A stretch of DNA of 64,000 nt from Paradesertivirga sp036399495 (GTDB taxonomy: Bacteria; Bacteroidota; Bacteroidia; Sphingobacteriales; Sphingobacteriaceae), in NCBI GenBank assembly GCA_036399495.1, contig DASWMZ010000159.1, positions 1-64,000 of the forward strand. Reading direction: 5' to 3'. Below, in pieces: positions 55,851 to 64,000 of the stretch. How positions within the stretch are numbered: the first letter of the stretch is position 1; each line of letters opens with the position of its first letter. The notes beneath the pieces are model-generated. The model searched no databases and was not told the origin of the DNA. It saw nothing but the letters and a program-made list of their open reading frames with translations. The position numbers and the translations under genes were made by a program.

Positions 55851-56048
55851 TTACTCTACAATAACTTTTGAACTGAATTTGGTACTTGCGCCGGTGATCC
55901 TAATAACGTATACGCCGGTTTGTAAGGTTCCGGTGTTCAACACTTCGCTGACGCCGTTACTGATGAAATCAGTTTTATAAACAATCCGTCCCGACAAGTC
56001 TTTAGCGATACCGAAAGCTTTATGCAAATACCGCTCTGTGGGTTTCAT
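55851..56048 (-). pseudogene. FecR start fused to a type IX sorting-domain end
   Basis: 65 codons. The first nine (MKPTERYLH) match the start of FecR (MNPTERYLH), including the upstream region and its 13-base motif. The rest (LSGRIVYKTDF, VSEVLNTGTLQTGVYVIRI, SSKVIVE) is the C-terminal sorting domain used by type IX secretion cargo. The fusion joins two unrelated genes in frame after about nine to twelve codons. It is best read as the scar of a deletion. A strong terminator follows. Confidence 0.75.
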
Positions 56049-56073
56049 GTAGTAGAAACACCTTATCCCACCC

Positions 56074-56086
56074 AAAGGATGACAGA
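56074..56086 (-). promoter_or_regulatory. Conserved 13-base motif upstream of FecR, copy 2
   Basis: Second copy of AAAGGATGACAGA, 26 bases from the FecR-like start at 56048, exactly as in the first copy. Confidence 0.45.
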
Positions 56087-56119
56087 TGGATATATTTTTT
56101 TAGAAAACATAAAACAATA

Positions 56120-56707
56120 TCAAAAATGGGAAAGGAGCGCTGTTAAAAGGACTGGTGAATTAATAAAAAGCAATGAGGAATCCTTTTTTAAAAGGTTCTT
56201 AAGAAGAGAAAAACCCCTGGCTCGCATAGTTTTTACAGTATTAACCGAAATTTTCAATTCATCGGCAACTTCTTGGTTGCTCATTTCCAGGAAATATCTG
56301 AGATAAATTACTTGCTGATAGCTTTTTGGGAGTTGTCTGAGAGCCTCCTGCACCTCATACAAAACTTCCGCCTCAACCAACTTATGAATGACATTTCGCT
56401 CCTCTGCGTCAGTTGTAGCAGCAACAAAATTTTCTTGAAATCTATTTATTACTTTTTTATGCTTATGGACATTGAAGCAGGCGTTCTTTGTACTCAAGTA
56501 TAAAAATGCTTTAATCGAGTCAATACTGTCGAAAGTGCTTCGACGCTCCCATAATTTAACGAATGACTCTTGTACAATGTCCTCTGAATTGTCGCCTACA
56601 ATACCCTCAGCAAAATAGCACACATTCTTATAGAGCAACTTAAAAACATGATTAAACGCTTTTTTATCTCCTTGTTGAAAAGCCAAAAGTGAAAATGTGT
56701 GAGACAT
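56120..56707 (-). CDS. ECF sigma-70 family factor (Bacteroidota FecI-like)
   Basis: 195 residues. Region 2: FNHVFKLLYKNVCYFAEGIVGDNSEDIVQESFVKLWERR; region 4: ALRQLPKSYQQVIYLRYFLEMSNQEVADELKISVNTVKTM. This type partners with FecR and SusC STN domains. The gene is intact and lies 700 bases upstream of the FecR gene, separated by the FecR/sorting-domain fusion and the fragment of a second sigma gene. It may now serve the single remaining FecR/SusC system. Confidence 0.92.
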   Translation of the reverse strand: MSHTFSLLAFQQGDKKAFNHVFKLLYKNVCYFAEGIVGDNSEDIVQESFVKLWERRSTFDSIDSIKAFLYLSTKNACFNVHKHKKVINRFQENFVAATTDAEERNVIHKLVEAEVLYEVQEALRQLPKSYQQVIYLRYFLEMSNQEVADELKISVNTVKTMRARGFSLLKNLLKKDSSLLFINSPVLLTALLSHF

Positions 56708-57312
56708 GAATTTTAATTAATCATCTATACATAATACATCACTTCCAAATGACTGCTAGTGGAATGGATTGATTAGCCGGGAGTAAAGTAAAGTTAACTA
56801 CTTAAATTTACAAAAAGGGAATATCGTGTCATATTACTAGTAGCCACTTGTACAAGCGAAGTTCGACCTTTACGCGCTCTATTTCCTCCACTCCTATTTT
56901 AATTTATATTTTCGGAGTTTCAGGCCCAAAGTGAATATTATTTTCTTAGGATACTAAAGAAGGCCAATTTCGTTGGCTCTTATTAAATAACAGTCACAGA
57001 TAATCATGAAATAGCTAGTACTCCACGGAAGACTAAACCGTTCAATCTAGAGGGCTGTATCAGCCCTCTACTGCAAAAGACACCTTGTGCATGGATTTAG
57101 AACTAATGGACTTGACGTCAATTGCCTTGTTCAAATTGTTAATAAAAGTCTGGGAGGTAATTGATTTCTTACCAAGAGTTACTGAAGATCTTAATGGTTT
57201 GACTTTTTAAGTGTCAGAAGTAAAGCTTAAATTTATCAGAAGATTATGTCATTATCGGCAGCAATGCAGCAACAGTTCCACCATCATCAACTATAGCAGA
57301 ATCCTTGATGTA
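56708..57312. other. Intergenic region with a hairpin, no supportable gene
   Basis: About 600 bases between the sigma gene and a tiny open frame. TAGAGGGCTG (57048-57057) and CAGCCCTCTA (57061-57070) form a perfect 10-bp stem with a 3-base loop. Short frames on both strands (for example around 57070-57210) look only weakly coding. Confidence 0.4.
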
Positions 57313-57507
57313 TCAAGTAATTTGTTGTTGGATTAGAAGAGCCGATAAAATGCGTGAGAGATAATATGCTCGCTCATTGCCTGGAGGTATTTTAATATTC
57401 ATGTTCCTGTCATAATAAACGCTTCCATCACGTTCCCAACGATGTAAAAAATCTTCAATTATTATTCGACATGTCTGTAGAATAGGTAAGATTAAATTGG
57501 TGTCCAT
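57313..57507 (-). CDS. Doubtful small protein (64 aa)
   Basis: Starts MDTNLILPILQTCRIIIEDFLHRWER and ends LLIQQQIT. Plausible amino-acid composition with a helical pattern, but no homology recognised and no clear initiation signals. It lies beyond the tRNA terminator. It may be a real small gene or chance. Confidence 0.3.
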   Translation of the reverse strand: MDTNLILPILQTCRIIIEDFLHRWERDGSVYYDRNMNIKIPPGNERAYYLSRILSALLIQQQIT

Positions 57508-57527
57508 ATATATCCGAAACCAAATAA

Positions 57528-57557
57528 AAAACCCTGCAATATGACTTGCAGGGTTTT
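57528..57557. terminator. Terminator after the tRNA genes
   Basis: AAAACCCTGCAA (57528-57539) and TTGCAGGGTTTT (57546-57557) are perfect complements with a 6-base loop, flanked by A- and T-runs. It terminates the minus-strand tRNA transcript and can work in both directions. Confidence 0.85.
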
Positions 57558-57571
57558 AGTGTTTTATTATG

Positions 57572-57643
57572 TAGCCCGTAGGGGAATCGAACCCCTGTTT
57601 CTAGAATGAAAATCTAACGTCCTAACCCCTAGACGAACGGGCC
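57572..57643 (-). tRNA. tRNA-Glu (anticodon TTC)
   Basis: The minus strand folds as a complete tRNA: acceptor GGCCCGT/ACGGGCT, D arm with GGTTAGGAC, anticodon loop TTTTCAT giving TTC, T arm AGGGGTTCGATTCCCCT. CCA is not encoded. It is the second tRNA of the pair, after a terminator-like hairpin. Confidence 0.95.
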
Positions 57644-57648
57644 AAAAA

Positions 57649-57672
57649 AAGAAGTGTCCGAAAACACTTCTT
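57649..57672 (-). terminator. Hairpin between the two tRNA genes
   Basis: AAGAAGTGT and ACACTTCTT pair around a 6-base loop, followed on the minus strand by a T-run. It could end the first tRNA transcript or be a processing signal, because the Glu tRNA would otherwise need its own promoter. Confidence 0.55.
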
Positions 57673-57675
57673 AGG

Positions 57676-57748
<73 letters not shown>

Positions 57749-57800
57749 CTTTCGCAATCTTAGTTTCCGGCTTTTAAAACTTATTTCCTTACTCCCTTAA

Positions 57801-57839
57801 TTGGACTGCAAAGATATATTTCGTTTCTTTGCAGTCCAA
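57801..57839. promoter_or_regulatory. Mirror-image divergent promoters for era and the tRNA genes
   Basis: TTGGACTGCAAAGA (57801-57814) and TCTTTGCAGTCCAA (57826-57839) are perfect complements with an 11-base centre. On the minus strand this gives TTG-N20-TATCTTTG, a full match to the Bacteroidota -33/-7 pattern, reading into the tRNA genes. On the plus strand the mirror gives TTG-N20-TTTCTTTG reading into era at 57862. The palindrome is therefore explained as two face-to-face promoters sharing the same bases. Confidence 0.65.
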
Positions 57840-57861
57840 ATATTTTTTTAAATAAATTTCC

Positions 57862-58740
57862 ATGTCGCATAAAGCCGGATTTGTGAGTATTGTTGGCAAG
57901 CCTAATGCAGGAAAATCTACCCTGATGAATGCGCTTGTAGGCGAGAAAATGTCGATTATCACTTCTAAAGCACAGACTACACGCCATCGTATCATAGGTA
58001 TTGTTAATGAAGAAGAGTACCAAATTATATTTTCTGATACTCCAGGAGTTATTAAACCAAAGTATGGATTGCAGGAAAGCATGATGGGAGCCGTAAACGA
58101 ATCGCTGGTTGATGCCGACATGATTCTCCTGGTTACTGATATCAATGAACGATTTGATGAAAATGATATTCTCGATAAGTTAAAGAAAACCTCCTCACCC
58201 ATCGCGGTTGTAATTAATAAGATTGATACCTCCATACAGGAAGATGTTGAAGCCAAGATTAACTATTGGAAAGAAACGCTCAATCCCGAGGCCATTTTTG
58301 GCACCTCGGCGCTTCATAGCTATAATGTGGATGCGGTAATGCAGTTTATCCTTGATAAGCTTCCTGAACATCCGGCTTATTATGAAAAAGATACGCTTAC
58401 TGATCGGAATGAGCGCTTTTTCGTATCCGAGATGATCCGGGAGAAAATTTTCAAACTTTATCAAAAAGAAATCCCTTACAGTACAGAGATTATTATTACA
58501 TCGTTTAAAGAAGAAGAAAATATAAACAGAATAAGTGCTGAAATAATTGTCGAGCGCGATTCACAAAAAAACATATTAATTGGCCCGGGAGGCTCAATGT
58601 TGAAAAAAGTAGGCACATACGCCCGCAAAGACATTGAAGAATTTCTTCAAAAGAAAGTATTTCTAGAGATGTTCGTTAAAGTTATACCTGATTGGCGGAA
58701 TCGGAAAAATTACCTGAAAAGTTTTGGGTACGGAGAATAG
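57862..58740 (+). CDS. era: GTPase Era, ribosome small-subunit maturation
   Basis: 292 residues. G domain: GKPNAGKST (G1), DTPG (G3), NKID (G4); C-terminal KH domain (about 200-290) with VERDSQKNILIGPGGSMLKKVG. Era binds 16S rRNA near its 3' end and supports 30S assembly. It starts 23 bases after the mirror promoter. Followed by der, as in many Bacteroidota. Confidence 0.97.
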   Translation: MSHKAGFVSIVGKPNAGKSTLMNALVGEKMSIITSKAQTTRHRIIGIVNEEEYQIIFSDTPGVIKPKYGLQESMMGAVNESLVDADMILLVTDINERFDENDILDKLKKTSSPIAVVINKIDTSIQEDVEAKINYWKETLNPEAIFGTSALHSYNVDAVMQFILDKLPEHPAYYEKDTLTDRNERFFVSEMIREKIFKLYQKEIPYSTEIIITSFKEEENINRISAEIIVERDSQKNILIGPGGSMLKKVGTYARKDIEEFLQKKVFLEMFVKVIPDWRNRKNYLKSFGYGE

Positions 58741-58872
58741 AGGATACAAGAATCCAGAGCCAAGAGTCAATACAGGGCATGGTTCACAATAAATAATTGA
58801 TTAGAAACAAGGGATTGATAAGGCGATTGGTCTTGATTCTTACATCTTGTTTCTTGATTTCGAATAAGAACA

Positions 58873-60174
58873 ATGAGCAACATAGTAGCTATAGTTGGAC
58901 GGCCCAACGTTGGAAAGTCAACTTTATATAACCGCTTAACAGAATCGCGCAAAGCGATTGTTGATGACCAGAGCGGCGTTACCCGAGATCGCCATTATGG
59001 CGCAGCAGAATGGATCGGCAAAAACTTTACAGTAGTTGATACAGGCGGTTACGTTGCCCATTCAGAAGATGTATTTGAAGCTGCAATACGCGAACAAGTT
59101 ATTATTGCAATCGAGGAGGCAACTGTTATTTTATTCATGGTTGATGTAACCACCGGCCCTACTGATCTTGACGACAGCATTGCTGATCTCTTGAGAAGAA
59201 GCAAAAAACCGGTATTGGTAGTTGCCAATAAAGTGGATAATAATAAACTGCTCGACGATATCCACCCCTTTTACAGTTTTGGACTGGGTGAAATTTACTC
59301 ACTGTCATCAATGACTGGCTCCGGAACCGGAGAACTTTTGGATATTGTTGTGTCACACTTTGAAGAAGTACAGCCTGATGACACCGCCTTACCAAAATAC
59401 GCGATTGTTGGCCGCCCTAATGTTGGCAAATCCTCTCTCATCAATGCCCTGATTGGAAAGGACAGGAATATTGTTACGCCTATCGCAGGTACAACCCGTG
59501 ATTCAATTCATATCCATTACAACCAATTTGGACATGAATTTATGCTGATTGATACCGCCGGGTTACGCAAGAAGACCAAAGTGAAAGAGAATATCGAGTT
59601 CTACTCGGTAATGCGTACCATAAAGGCTTTGGAAGAAGCCGATGTAGTCATCTTGATGATCGATGCCGTTGAAGGGATCGAATCTCAGGATATTAATATT
59701 CTTCACCTGGCAGAGAAGAACAAGAAAGGCGTTGTGATATTGGTTAACAAATGGGACTTAATTGAAAAAACTCATAAATCGACCAAAGCTTTCGAAGATG
59801 AAATGAAACAGCGTATTGCTCCTTTTTCCGATGTGCCTATTGTGTTTACATCAGTAGTAGAGAAGCAGCGTATTTTTAAAGCTGTTGAAGCAGCCGCAAA
59901 AGTTTATGAGAACAAGACGAAAAAGATTCCCACTTCTAAACTGAACGATACGTTATTGCCGATTATAGAAAACTATCCCCCACCGGCGTTAAAAGGCAAA
60001 TATGTGAAGATTAAATATATCACTCAGATTAACGCGTCATCACCTATGTTTGCGTTTTTCTGCAATCTGCCTCAATATATAAAGGAGCCCTATAAAAGAT
60101 TTATTGAGAATAAATTAAGGGAACATTTTGATTTTAACGGTGTGCCCATTCAAATATTCTTTAGGCAAAAATAG
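58873..60174 (+). CDS. der: Ribosome biogenesis GTPase Der (EngA)
   Basis: 433 residues with two tandem G domains: GRPNVGKST and NKVD in the first; GRPNVGKSS, DTAG and NKWD in the second. The C-terminal KH-like domain ends GVPIQIFFRQK. Required for 50S subunit assembly. It follows era after 132 bases and probably has its own promoter or is read through. Confidence 0.97.
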   Translation: MSNIVAIVGRPNVGKSTLYNRLTESRKAIVDDQSGVTRDRHYGAAEWIGKNFTVVDTGGYVAHSEDVFEAAIREQVIIAIEEATVILFMVDVTTGPTDLDDSIADLLRRSKKPVLVVANKVDNNKLLDDIHPFYSFGLGEIYSLSSMTGSGTGELLDIVVSHFEEVQPDDTALPKYAIVGRPNVGKSSLINALIGKDRNIVTPIAGTTRDSIHIHYNQFGHEFMLIDTAGLRKKTKVKENIEFYSVMRTIKALEEADVVILMIDAVEGIESQDINILHLAEKNKKGVVILVNKWDLIEKTHKSTKAFEDEMKQRIAPFSDVPIVFTSVVEKQRIFKAVEAAAKVYENKTKKIPTSKLNDTLLPIIENYPPPALKGKYVKIKYITQINASSPMFAFFCNLPQYIKEPYKRFIENKLREHFDFNGVPIQIFFRQK

Positions 60175-60182
60175 TCGAATTG

Positions 60183-60229
60183 TTGTGATGCTTTAATAAC
60201 GCCGAATGGCTTCGTTTAAGGCATCACAA
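60183..60229. terminator. Hairpin between convergent der and TonB receptor genes
   Basis: TTGTGATGC (60183-60191) pairs with GCATCACAA (60221-60229), extended by TTTAA/TTAA inside. The right arm overlaps the stop codon of the TonB receptor gene (60224-60226). Suited to stop transcription in both directions. Confidence 0.65.
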
Positions 60230-62395
60230 TTTTAGTTTCAATCCCCCATTAATAACAAACCCATCTAAAGGAGCATAGATATCGTTAAAAATCGGATTTG
60301 TTATATTTCCGGAATAGATACTTCCAAATTTCGTTTGCCTGGTATCAAAAAAGTTTTCAAAATTAATATAGATAGAAAATCTCTCCCACAAGCGTTCTGC
60401 CATAAAACCTGTAGTCCAGTAAGCTCTTCCTGTGTCACCATTATTCAAGTTCTGCCGACTGAAATGATAAGCTTCAAGGCCTATTTTCCATTTCTCCTCC
60501 ACTTCATACATTAACACCGAGTTGATGCGGTGTTTTGGGGTTAAAGGGTTTGGAGTTGTTGAGCCGCCAACATGTAGCAAAGCATCTGTATAGGTATAAC
60601 CCAGAAACAATTTAAAATCTTCATACCCCAATTTTAAGTTGGTTTCAGTTCCCTTTGTATCAACATGCCCTGACACGTTTTGCAACATATAAGCGCTTTC
60701 GCCAGCCGGAAGCAAGGTCAATGGATTATTTAGATACGTGTAAAAGAAAAGATGGTTGATTGAAAAACTGATTTTATCAGCGATTGATGTTTTATAGTTT
60801 ACATCCATATTTGCACCATAGCTCCGCTCCAGTTTATTGTTGGTGCTGCTGACAGGCAATACGTTCATATATTGTATCCTTTCACTCTCTTCTGTGAAAA
60901 TGGTTGGAGTTTTATATCCTAAACCACCTCCAATTCGTGACGACAGTTTATTGCTCATCTTAAAAAGGGCTGAAGCCCGAGGGAGTAAAACGAAGCCATA
61001 ATCGATTATATAGTCACCTCTTAAGCCGGATTCGAGATCAAGCCAGCTGTTTACTTTTACCGTATTTTGGACAAAAGTCCCGAAAGTGGCTTGATTGTAA
61101 CTTCTAAGAAGTGGAGATGCTGAAGGTTGTTCTTTAAAATCATCAGTTAGGAAATTGGCACCAACTACCCATTCAAATTTGTCAGCAGCATAAGCATAAT
61201 TTACTTCGGTGAAGGTGCTGTTTTGAACCCCATCGAACTGATAATTTGGTATAGTTATGTCTCTCCCGAAATAACTGTAGCTATTTCTAATGTTCAATTG
61301 GCTTTTATCGTTTAGAACATGAATTAAGTTAAATTGAGAGCTTATACGCTGAGTTTTGTTGCGCTCAAAATAAGTATGATCTACATCTTTATCTCCCTCA
61401 ATAAATTGAATATCGCCACCTATGCGGTTCTCAAAAGCAGTGTTAACACCGAAGTCGATCTTTGTTCTATTGTTTAAGTAGAAATATAGTTTAGGATTGA
61501 AGTGATACCGTTCAAACTTGGGAATGGCGGTCAAGCCGATATCAGCGGGATCGTATGGTGCGTTGCTGTTTCTTGAACCAAATACGGTTAGCCCAATTTT
61601 TTCATTCAAACGTTCTCCATAGAACCCGTTAATATCTAATCCCGATGCCGACGTTCCATTTAAATGGAACCGCAGTTCTCTTTCATCGGTTGGAGTTTTG
61701 GAAATTAAATTGACTAGACCCGCGATGGCTCCTCCTCCATATAAAGTGGATGCCGATCCTTTAATTATTTCCACTTGTTTCAAATCAAGTGGAGGTGTTT
61801 GGAGCAAGCCTAATCCGCTGGATGCACTGGTATATAATGGAAACCCATCTTTTAATATTTGAGTATATCGTCCGTCTAATCCCTGAATCCGGATAGATGC
61901 ATTTGCAGATGTTGCAGATGTTTGCTGGGTTTGAATACCCGTACTTTCACTTAACATCATCCGGATATCGCCCGGCTTCATGTTTGCCTTTTCTTCTAAT
62001 TCCTCGCCGGCAATAAACTCAACCCTCGATGGAATATTTTCAAACGTGCGAGAACTGCGTGTTGAAGTAATTACCACTACTTCCATCTCCTCTGATGAAG
62101 GGGTCAATGCGACTTCAATAGTATCTTGTTGCAATGGAAAAACCAGGGTATCAATCCGAATCTCATAACCAAGACTTTTAAAACTAATTATCTGCCTGCC
62201 ACTTGGGATGTTGCTGATTTGAATGTATCCACTTTCGTTAGAAGTGCCTGTTAGACCTAATGCTAGCACCTTCACAGATGCGCCTTTTATAGGCTCGCTT
62301 GTACTGCTGTCTTTAATGAGAGCCTTGTATGCATTTTGGCTGTATGCTGAAAGTGAAACCAAAAAGAAAGAAAACAGAATATAAAAGAATTTCAT
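60224..62395 (-). CDS. TonB-dependent outer-membrane receptor
   Basis: 723 residues; signal peptide 1-19. Carboxypeptidase-regulatory-like domain (about 20-100), plug with VVVITSTRSSRTFENIPSRVEFI and GLDGRYTQILKDGFPLY, and a 22-strand type barrel ending GFVINGGLKLKL. No STN domain. The BtuB/FepA-like plug and the lack of a SusD partner suggest uptake of a metal chelate or vitamin, but the ligand is not recognisable. Confidence 0.9.
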   Translation of the reverse strand: MKFFYILFSFFLVSLSAYSQNAYKALIKDSSTSEPIKGASVKVLALGLTGTSNESGYIQISNIPSGRQIISFKSLGYEIRIDTLVFPLQQDTIEVALTPSSEEMEVVVITSTRSSRTFENIPSRVEFIAGEELEEKANMKPGDIRMMLSESTGIQTQQTSATSANASIRIQGLDGRYTQILKDGFPLYTSASSGLGLLQTPPLDLKQVEIIKGSASTLYGGGAIAGLVNLISKTPTDERELRFHLNGTSASGLDINGFYGERLNEKIGLTVFGSRNSNAPYDPADIGLTAIPKFERYHFNPKLYFYLNNRTKIDFGVNTAFENRIGGDIQFIEGDKDVDHTYFERNKTQRISSQFNLIHVLNDKSQLNIRNSYSYFGRDITIPNYQFDGVQNSTFTEVNYAYAADKFEWVVGANFLTDDFKEQPSASPLLRSYNQATFGTFVQNTVKVNSWLDLESGLRGDYIIDYGFVLLPRASALFKMSNKLSSRIGGGLGYKTPTIFTEESERIQYMNVLPVSSTNNKLERSYGANMDVNYKTSIADKISFSINHLFFYTYLNNPLTLLPAGESAYMLQNVSGHVDTKGTETNLKLGYEDFKLFLGYTYTDALLHVGGSTTPNPLTPKHRINSVLMYEVEEKWKIGLEAYHFSRQNLNNGDTGRAYWTTGFMAERLWERFSIYINFENFFDTRQTKFGSIYSGNITNPIFNDIYAPLDGFVINGGLKLKL

Positions 62396-62507
62396 GTGAG
62401 AGCAGTTATTAAGAATCTTTGTTAACCTTTACGAATAATCGATGTTATGAATAAATTAACAGTGTAATTATTCACAACGATTAAAACTATAATTTAAGAC
62501 TAATACT

Positions 62508-62735
62508 ATGAAAAAGTTCCTTTTAATATTATCCTTTATGGCAAGTATCGCTGTTGTGTCTTGTAACGGCAGTGGTTCACCTGAAGAAACAGATGATAAA
62601 GATTCGATTGATGCAGCACAGTCTGCAGATTCAATGCTTCAAAATCAGCTTAATTCCGATACATCAATGAATACGGATAGTACTGTCGACAACATGCCAA
62701 CCGATTCGATGCGAAAAAATTTGAAACAGCAATAA
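62508..62735 (+). CDS. Small serine/aspartate-rich lipoprotein (75 aa)
   Basis: Signal peptide with lipobox AVVSC (C19) followed by NGSG. The mature part is nearly all Ser, Asp, Thr, Met and Gln (DDKDSIDAAQSADSMLQNQ), so it is probably unstructured. Divergent from the TonB receptor gene (112 bases apart). Function unknown. Confidence 0.75.
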   Translation: MKKFLLILSFMASIAVVSCNGSGSPEETDDKDSIDAAQSADSMLQNQLNSDTSMNTDSTVDNMPTDSMRKNLKQQ

Positions 62736-62738
62736 ATT

Positions 62739-64000
62739 TTAAGGTTGCTTCAATTCCTGAAGCGACCTTGCTATTGCCTTATCATTTGCATTCTGTACTC
62801 TAAAGTAACCCTCATCATCAAAAAATACTCTGGCGAGGGAAGCTTTTAAATCCTGATTAATAGCCAGCCTGGCTTCTTTTTTTGAAGAAGCCGTGGCTCT
62901 AACGCCACTCTTTTCAGATATAGTGATCAGGCTGTGGTATTGGTCATCACTTAAAATGAAATCATTTTCGATTTGCTTAAGCGACGCTGGTTTATATTCT
63001 TTCAAAAGGTTGCGAAACATAAATTCTGTTAAAATCCCTCTGGCTCGTAAAGCATAATAGAAAGAATTATAAGAAGTGGTATCCGCCGGTATGTAAACAT
63101 CAGGCATAATTCCTCCTCCCCCATATAAAGTACGCCCGGTTGATGTTTTATAAGAAAACTTTTTATCAAAAATGCTATCCTTCACTGTACCATCACTAGT
63201 TACTTCCGGACTTTCATGTCGTTTAGCTTCTTCAAAATACTCCTCGGATGACATTTTATATGGCCTCTGAATCGACCTCCCCAAAGGAGTATAATACCGC
63301 GCAATAGTTAAATTAAGTGCAGAACCATCTCCAAAATTAAACTGCTCTTGTACAAGTCCCTTACCAAAAGACCGGCGACCAATCACTATGCCTCTATCCA
63401 GATCCTGGATAGCTCCAGCGACAATTTCACTAGCAGAAGCCGTAGTCTCATCTACTAATAAAACCAGTTTTCCCTGCTCAAACTTGCCGCTCCCGGTAGC
63501 AAAATAATCTGTACGCGGTTCATGTTCGCCTTGAGTATAAACAATCAATTGTTTGTCTGGTAAAAACTCATCGGCCAAAGCCGTAGCAGCACTTAAATAC
63601 CCGCCGCCGTTATGGCGCAAATCGAGTATCAGGCTTTTCATATGGTGATGTTTTAAACGGTTGATTTCCGAGGCAAAATCTTCATCTGTACGCGCGCCAA
63701 ACTTGCTTATTTTAATATAACCCACAGTAGGCGTTATCATATAAGATGCGTCAACACTGCTCACGGTAATTTTATCGCGATTAACAGAAACTAATTGTTC
63801 CTTTAAATTATCACGCTTTTTGATTATTAATTTTACAGGTGTACCAATTCTGCCTTTGATCATAGATACAATATTGGCCCGGGATACTCCGTTTCCGGCA
63901 ACATTCTTATCATCTACCCTTAAAATCCGATCACCCGGCGCAATACCAGCTTTGGCCGCAGGTCCATTCTTTACAGAAGTAACCAGGATAGTATCGTTTA
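62739..64000 (-). CDS. S41 family C-terminal processing peptidase, 5' part cut by the window edge
   Basis: Open to base 64000 without a start, so the N-terminus is outside the window; the ATG at 63863 is internal. PDZ domain (TSVKNGPAAKAGIAPGDRILRVDD), then the S41 core with VGYIKISKFG, LILDLRHNGGGYLSAA, TTASASEIVAGAI (catalytic Ser) and RRSFGKGLVQ (catalytic Lys). Bacteroidota CtpA-type proteases act on periplasmic and outer-membrane proteins. Three bases separate its stop from the small lipoprotein gene's stop. Confidence 0.92.
   Translation of the reverse strand, partial: NDTILVTSVKNGPAAKAGIAPGDRILRVDDKNVAGNGVSRANIVSMIKGRIGTPVKLIIKKRDNLKEQLVSVNRDKITVSSVDASYMITPTVGYIKISKFGARTDEDFASEINRLKHHHMKSLILDLRHNGGGYLSAATALADEFLPDKQLIVYTQGEHEPRTDYFATGSGKFEQGKLVLLVDETTASASEIVAGAIQDLDRGIVIGRRSFGKGLVQEQFNFGDGSALNLTIARYYTPLGRSIQRPYKMSSEEYFEEAKRHESPEVTSDGTVKDSIFDKKFSYKTSTGRTLYGGGGIMPDVYIPADTTSYNSFYYALRARGILTEFMFRNLLKEYKPASLKQIENDFILSDDQYHSLITISEKSGVRATASSKKEARLAINQDLKASLARVFFDDEGYFRVQNANDKAIARSLQELKQP

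Noticed and set aside
57070..57220. Short open frames on both strands near the 10-bp hairpin
   Set aside because: Both are about 40 codons, without initiation signals or recognisable sequence; treated as chance.

Overview
The window looks like a chromosomal segment of a Bacteroidota bacterium, most likely a Sphingobacteriaceae relative (Pedobacter/Mucilaginibacter-like). Reasons: a SusC/SusD pair with an ECF sigma factor and FecR-type anti-sigma factor, DUF4397, DUF4965-type glutaminase, DUF4153 and CHRD-domain proteins, a type IX secretion sorting-domain remnant, very few Shine-Dalgarno sequences, and -7 boxes of the TAnnTTTG type. No rRNA and no CRISPR array were seen. Two tRNA genes (Glu-TTC and an initiator-like Met-CAT) are present.

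Layout. 1-202: end of an IS1182-family element. 244-5063 (minus): an AraC regulator followed by a redox/electrophile-type cluster (Old Yellow Enzyme, pirin, MDR reductase, thioredoxin-reductase-like flavoprotein); the last two genes are broken. 5260-6234: a two-gene YeeE/YedE sulfur-transport pair. 6387-11067: HNH protein, DUF4153 membrane protein, M42 aminopeptidase flanked by two small proteins. 11345-13377: histidine-kinase relic and an IS1182-family element with a frameshifted transposase. 13490-16209: an AT-rich two-component system followed by a small secreted protein with three internal repeats, preceded by a palindrome. 16553-25338: mostly secreted or envelope proteins, an LLM flavin oxidoreductase and a frameshifted alpha/beta hydrolase. 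25528-37351: MTHFR-like protein, glutaminase-family protein, TerC, sialate O-acetylesterase, a membrane-anchored putative regulator, formylglycine-generating enzyme, nuclease, ketopantoate reductase. 37437-45614: M61 peptidase, receiver protein, and an ABC/HlyD/TolC export operon with a divergent TetR regulator. 45716-56707 (minus): a polysaccharide-utilisation-type locus (ECF sigma, FecR, SusC, SusD, DUF4397 lipoprotein, putative glycoside hydrolase) with remnants of a second sigma/FecR module. 57572-64000: tRNAs, era, der, a TonB receptor, a small lipoprotein and the 3' part of an S41 protease.

Themes. The segment is rich in broken genes of independent kinds: nonsense, dinucleotide gain, one-base loss, 4-bp tandem duplication, and deletion/fusion. 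The regulatory architecture is unusually legible. There is a candidate antisense RNA in the SusC leader (similar in position to DonS of Bacteroides fragilis), a mirror-image promoter between era and the tRNA genes, a large nested dyad between the TetR and exporter genes, and a palindrome before the three-repeat secreted protein. These are inferences from sequence alone.
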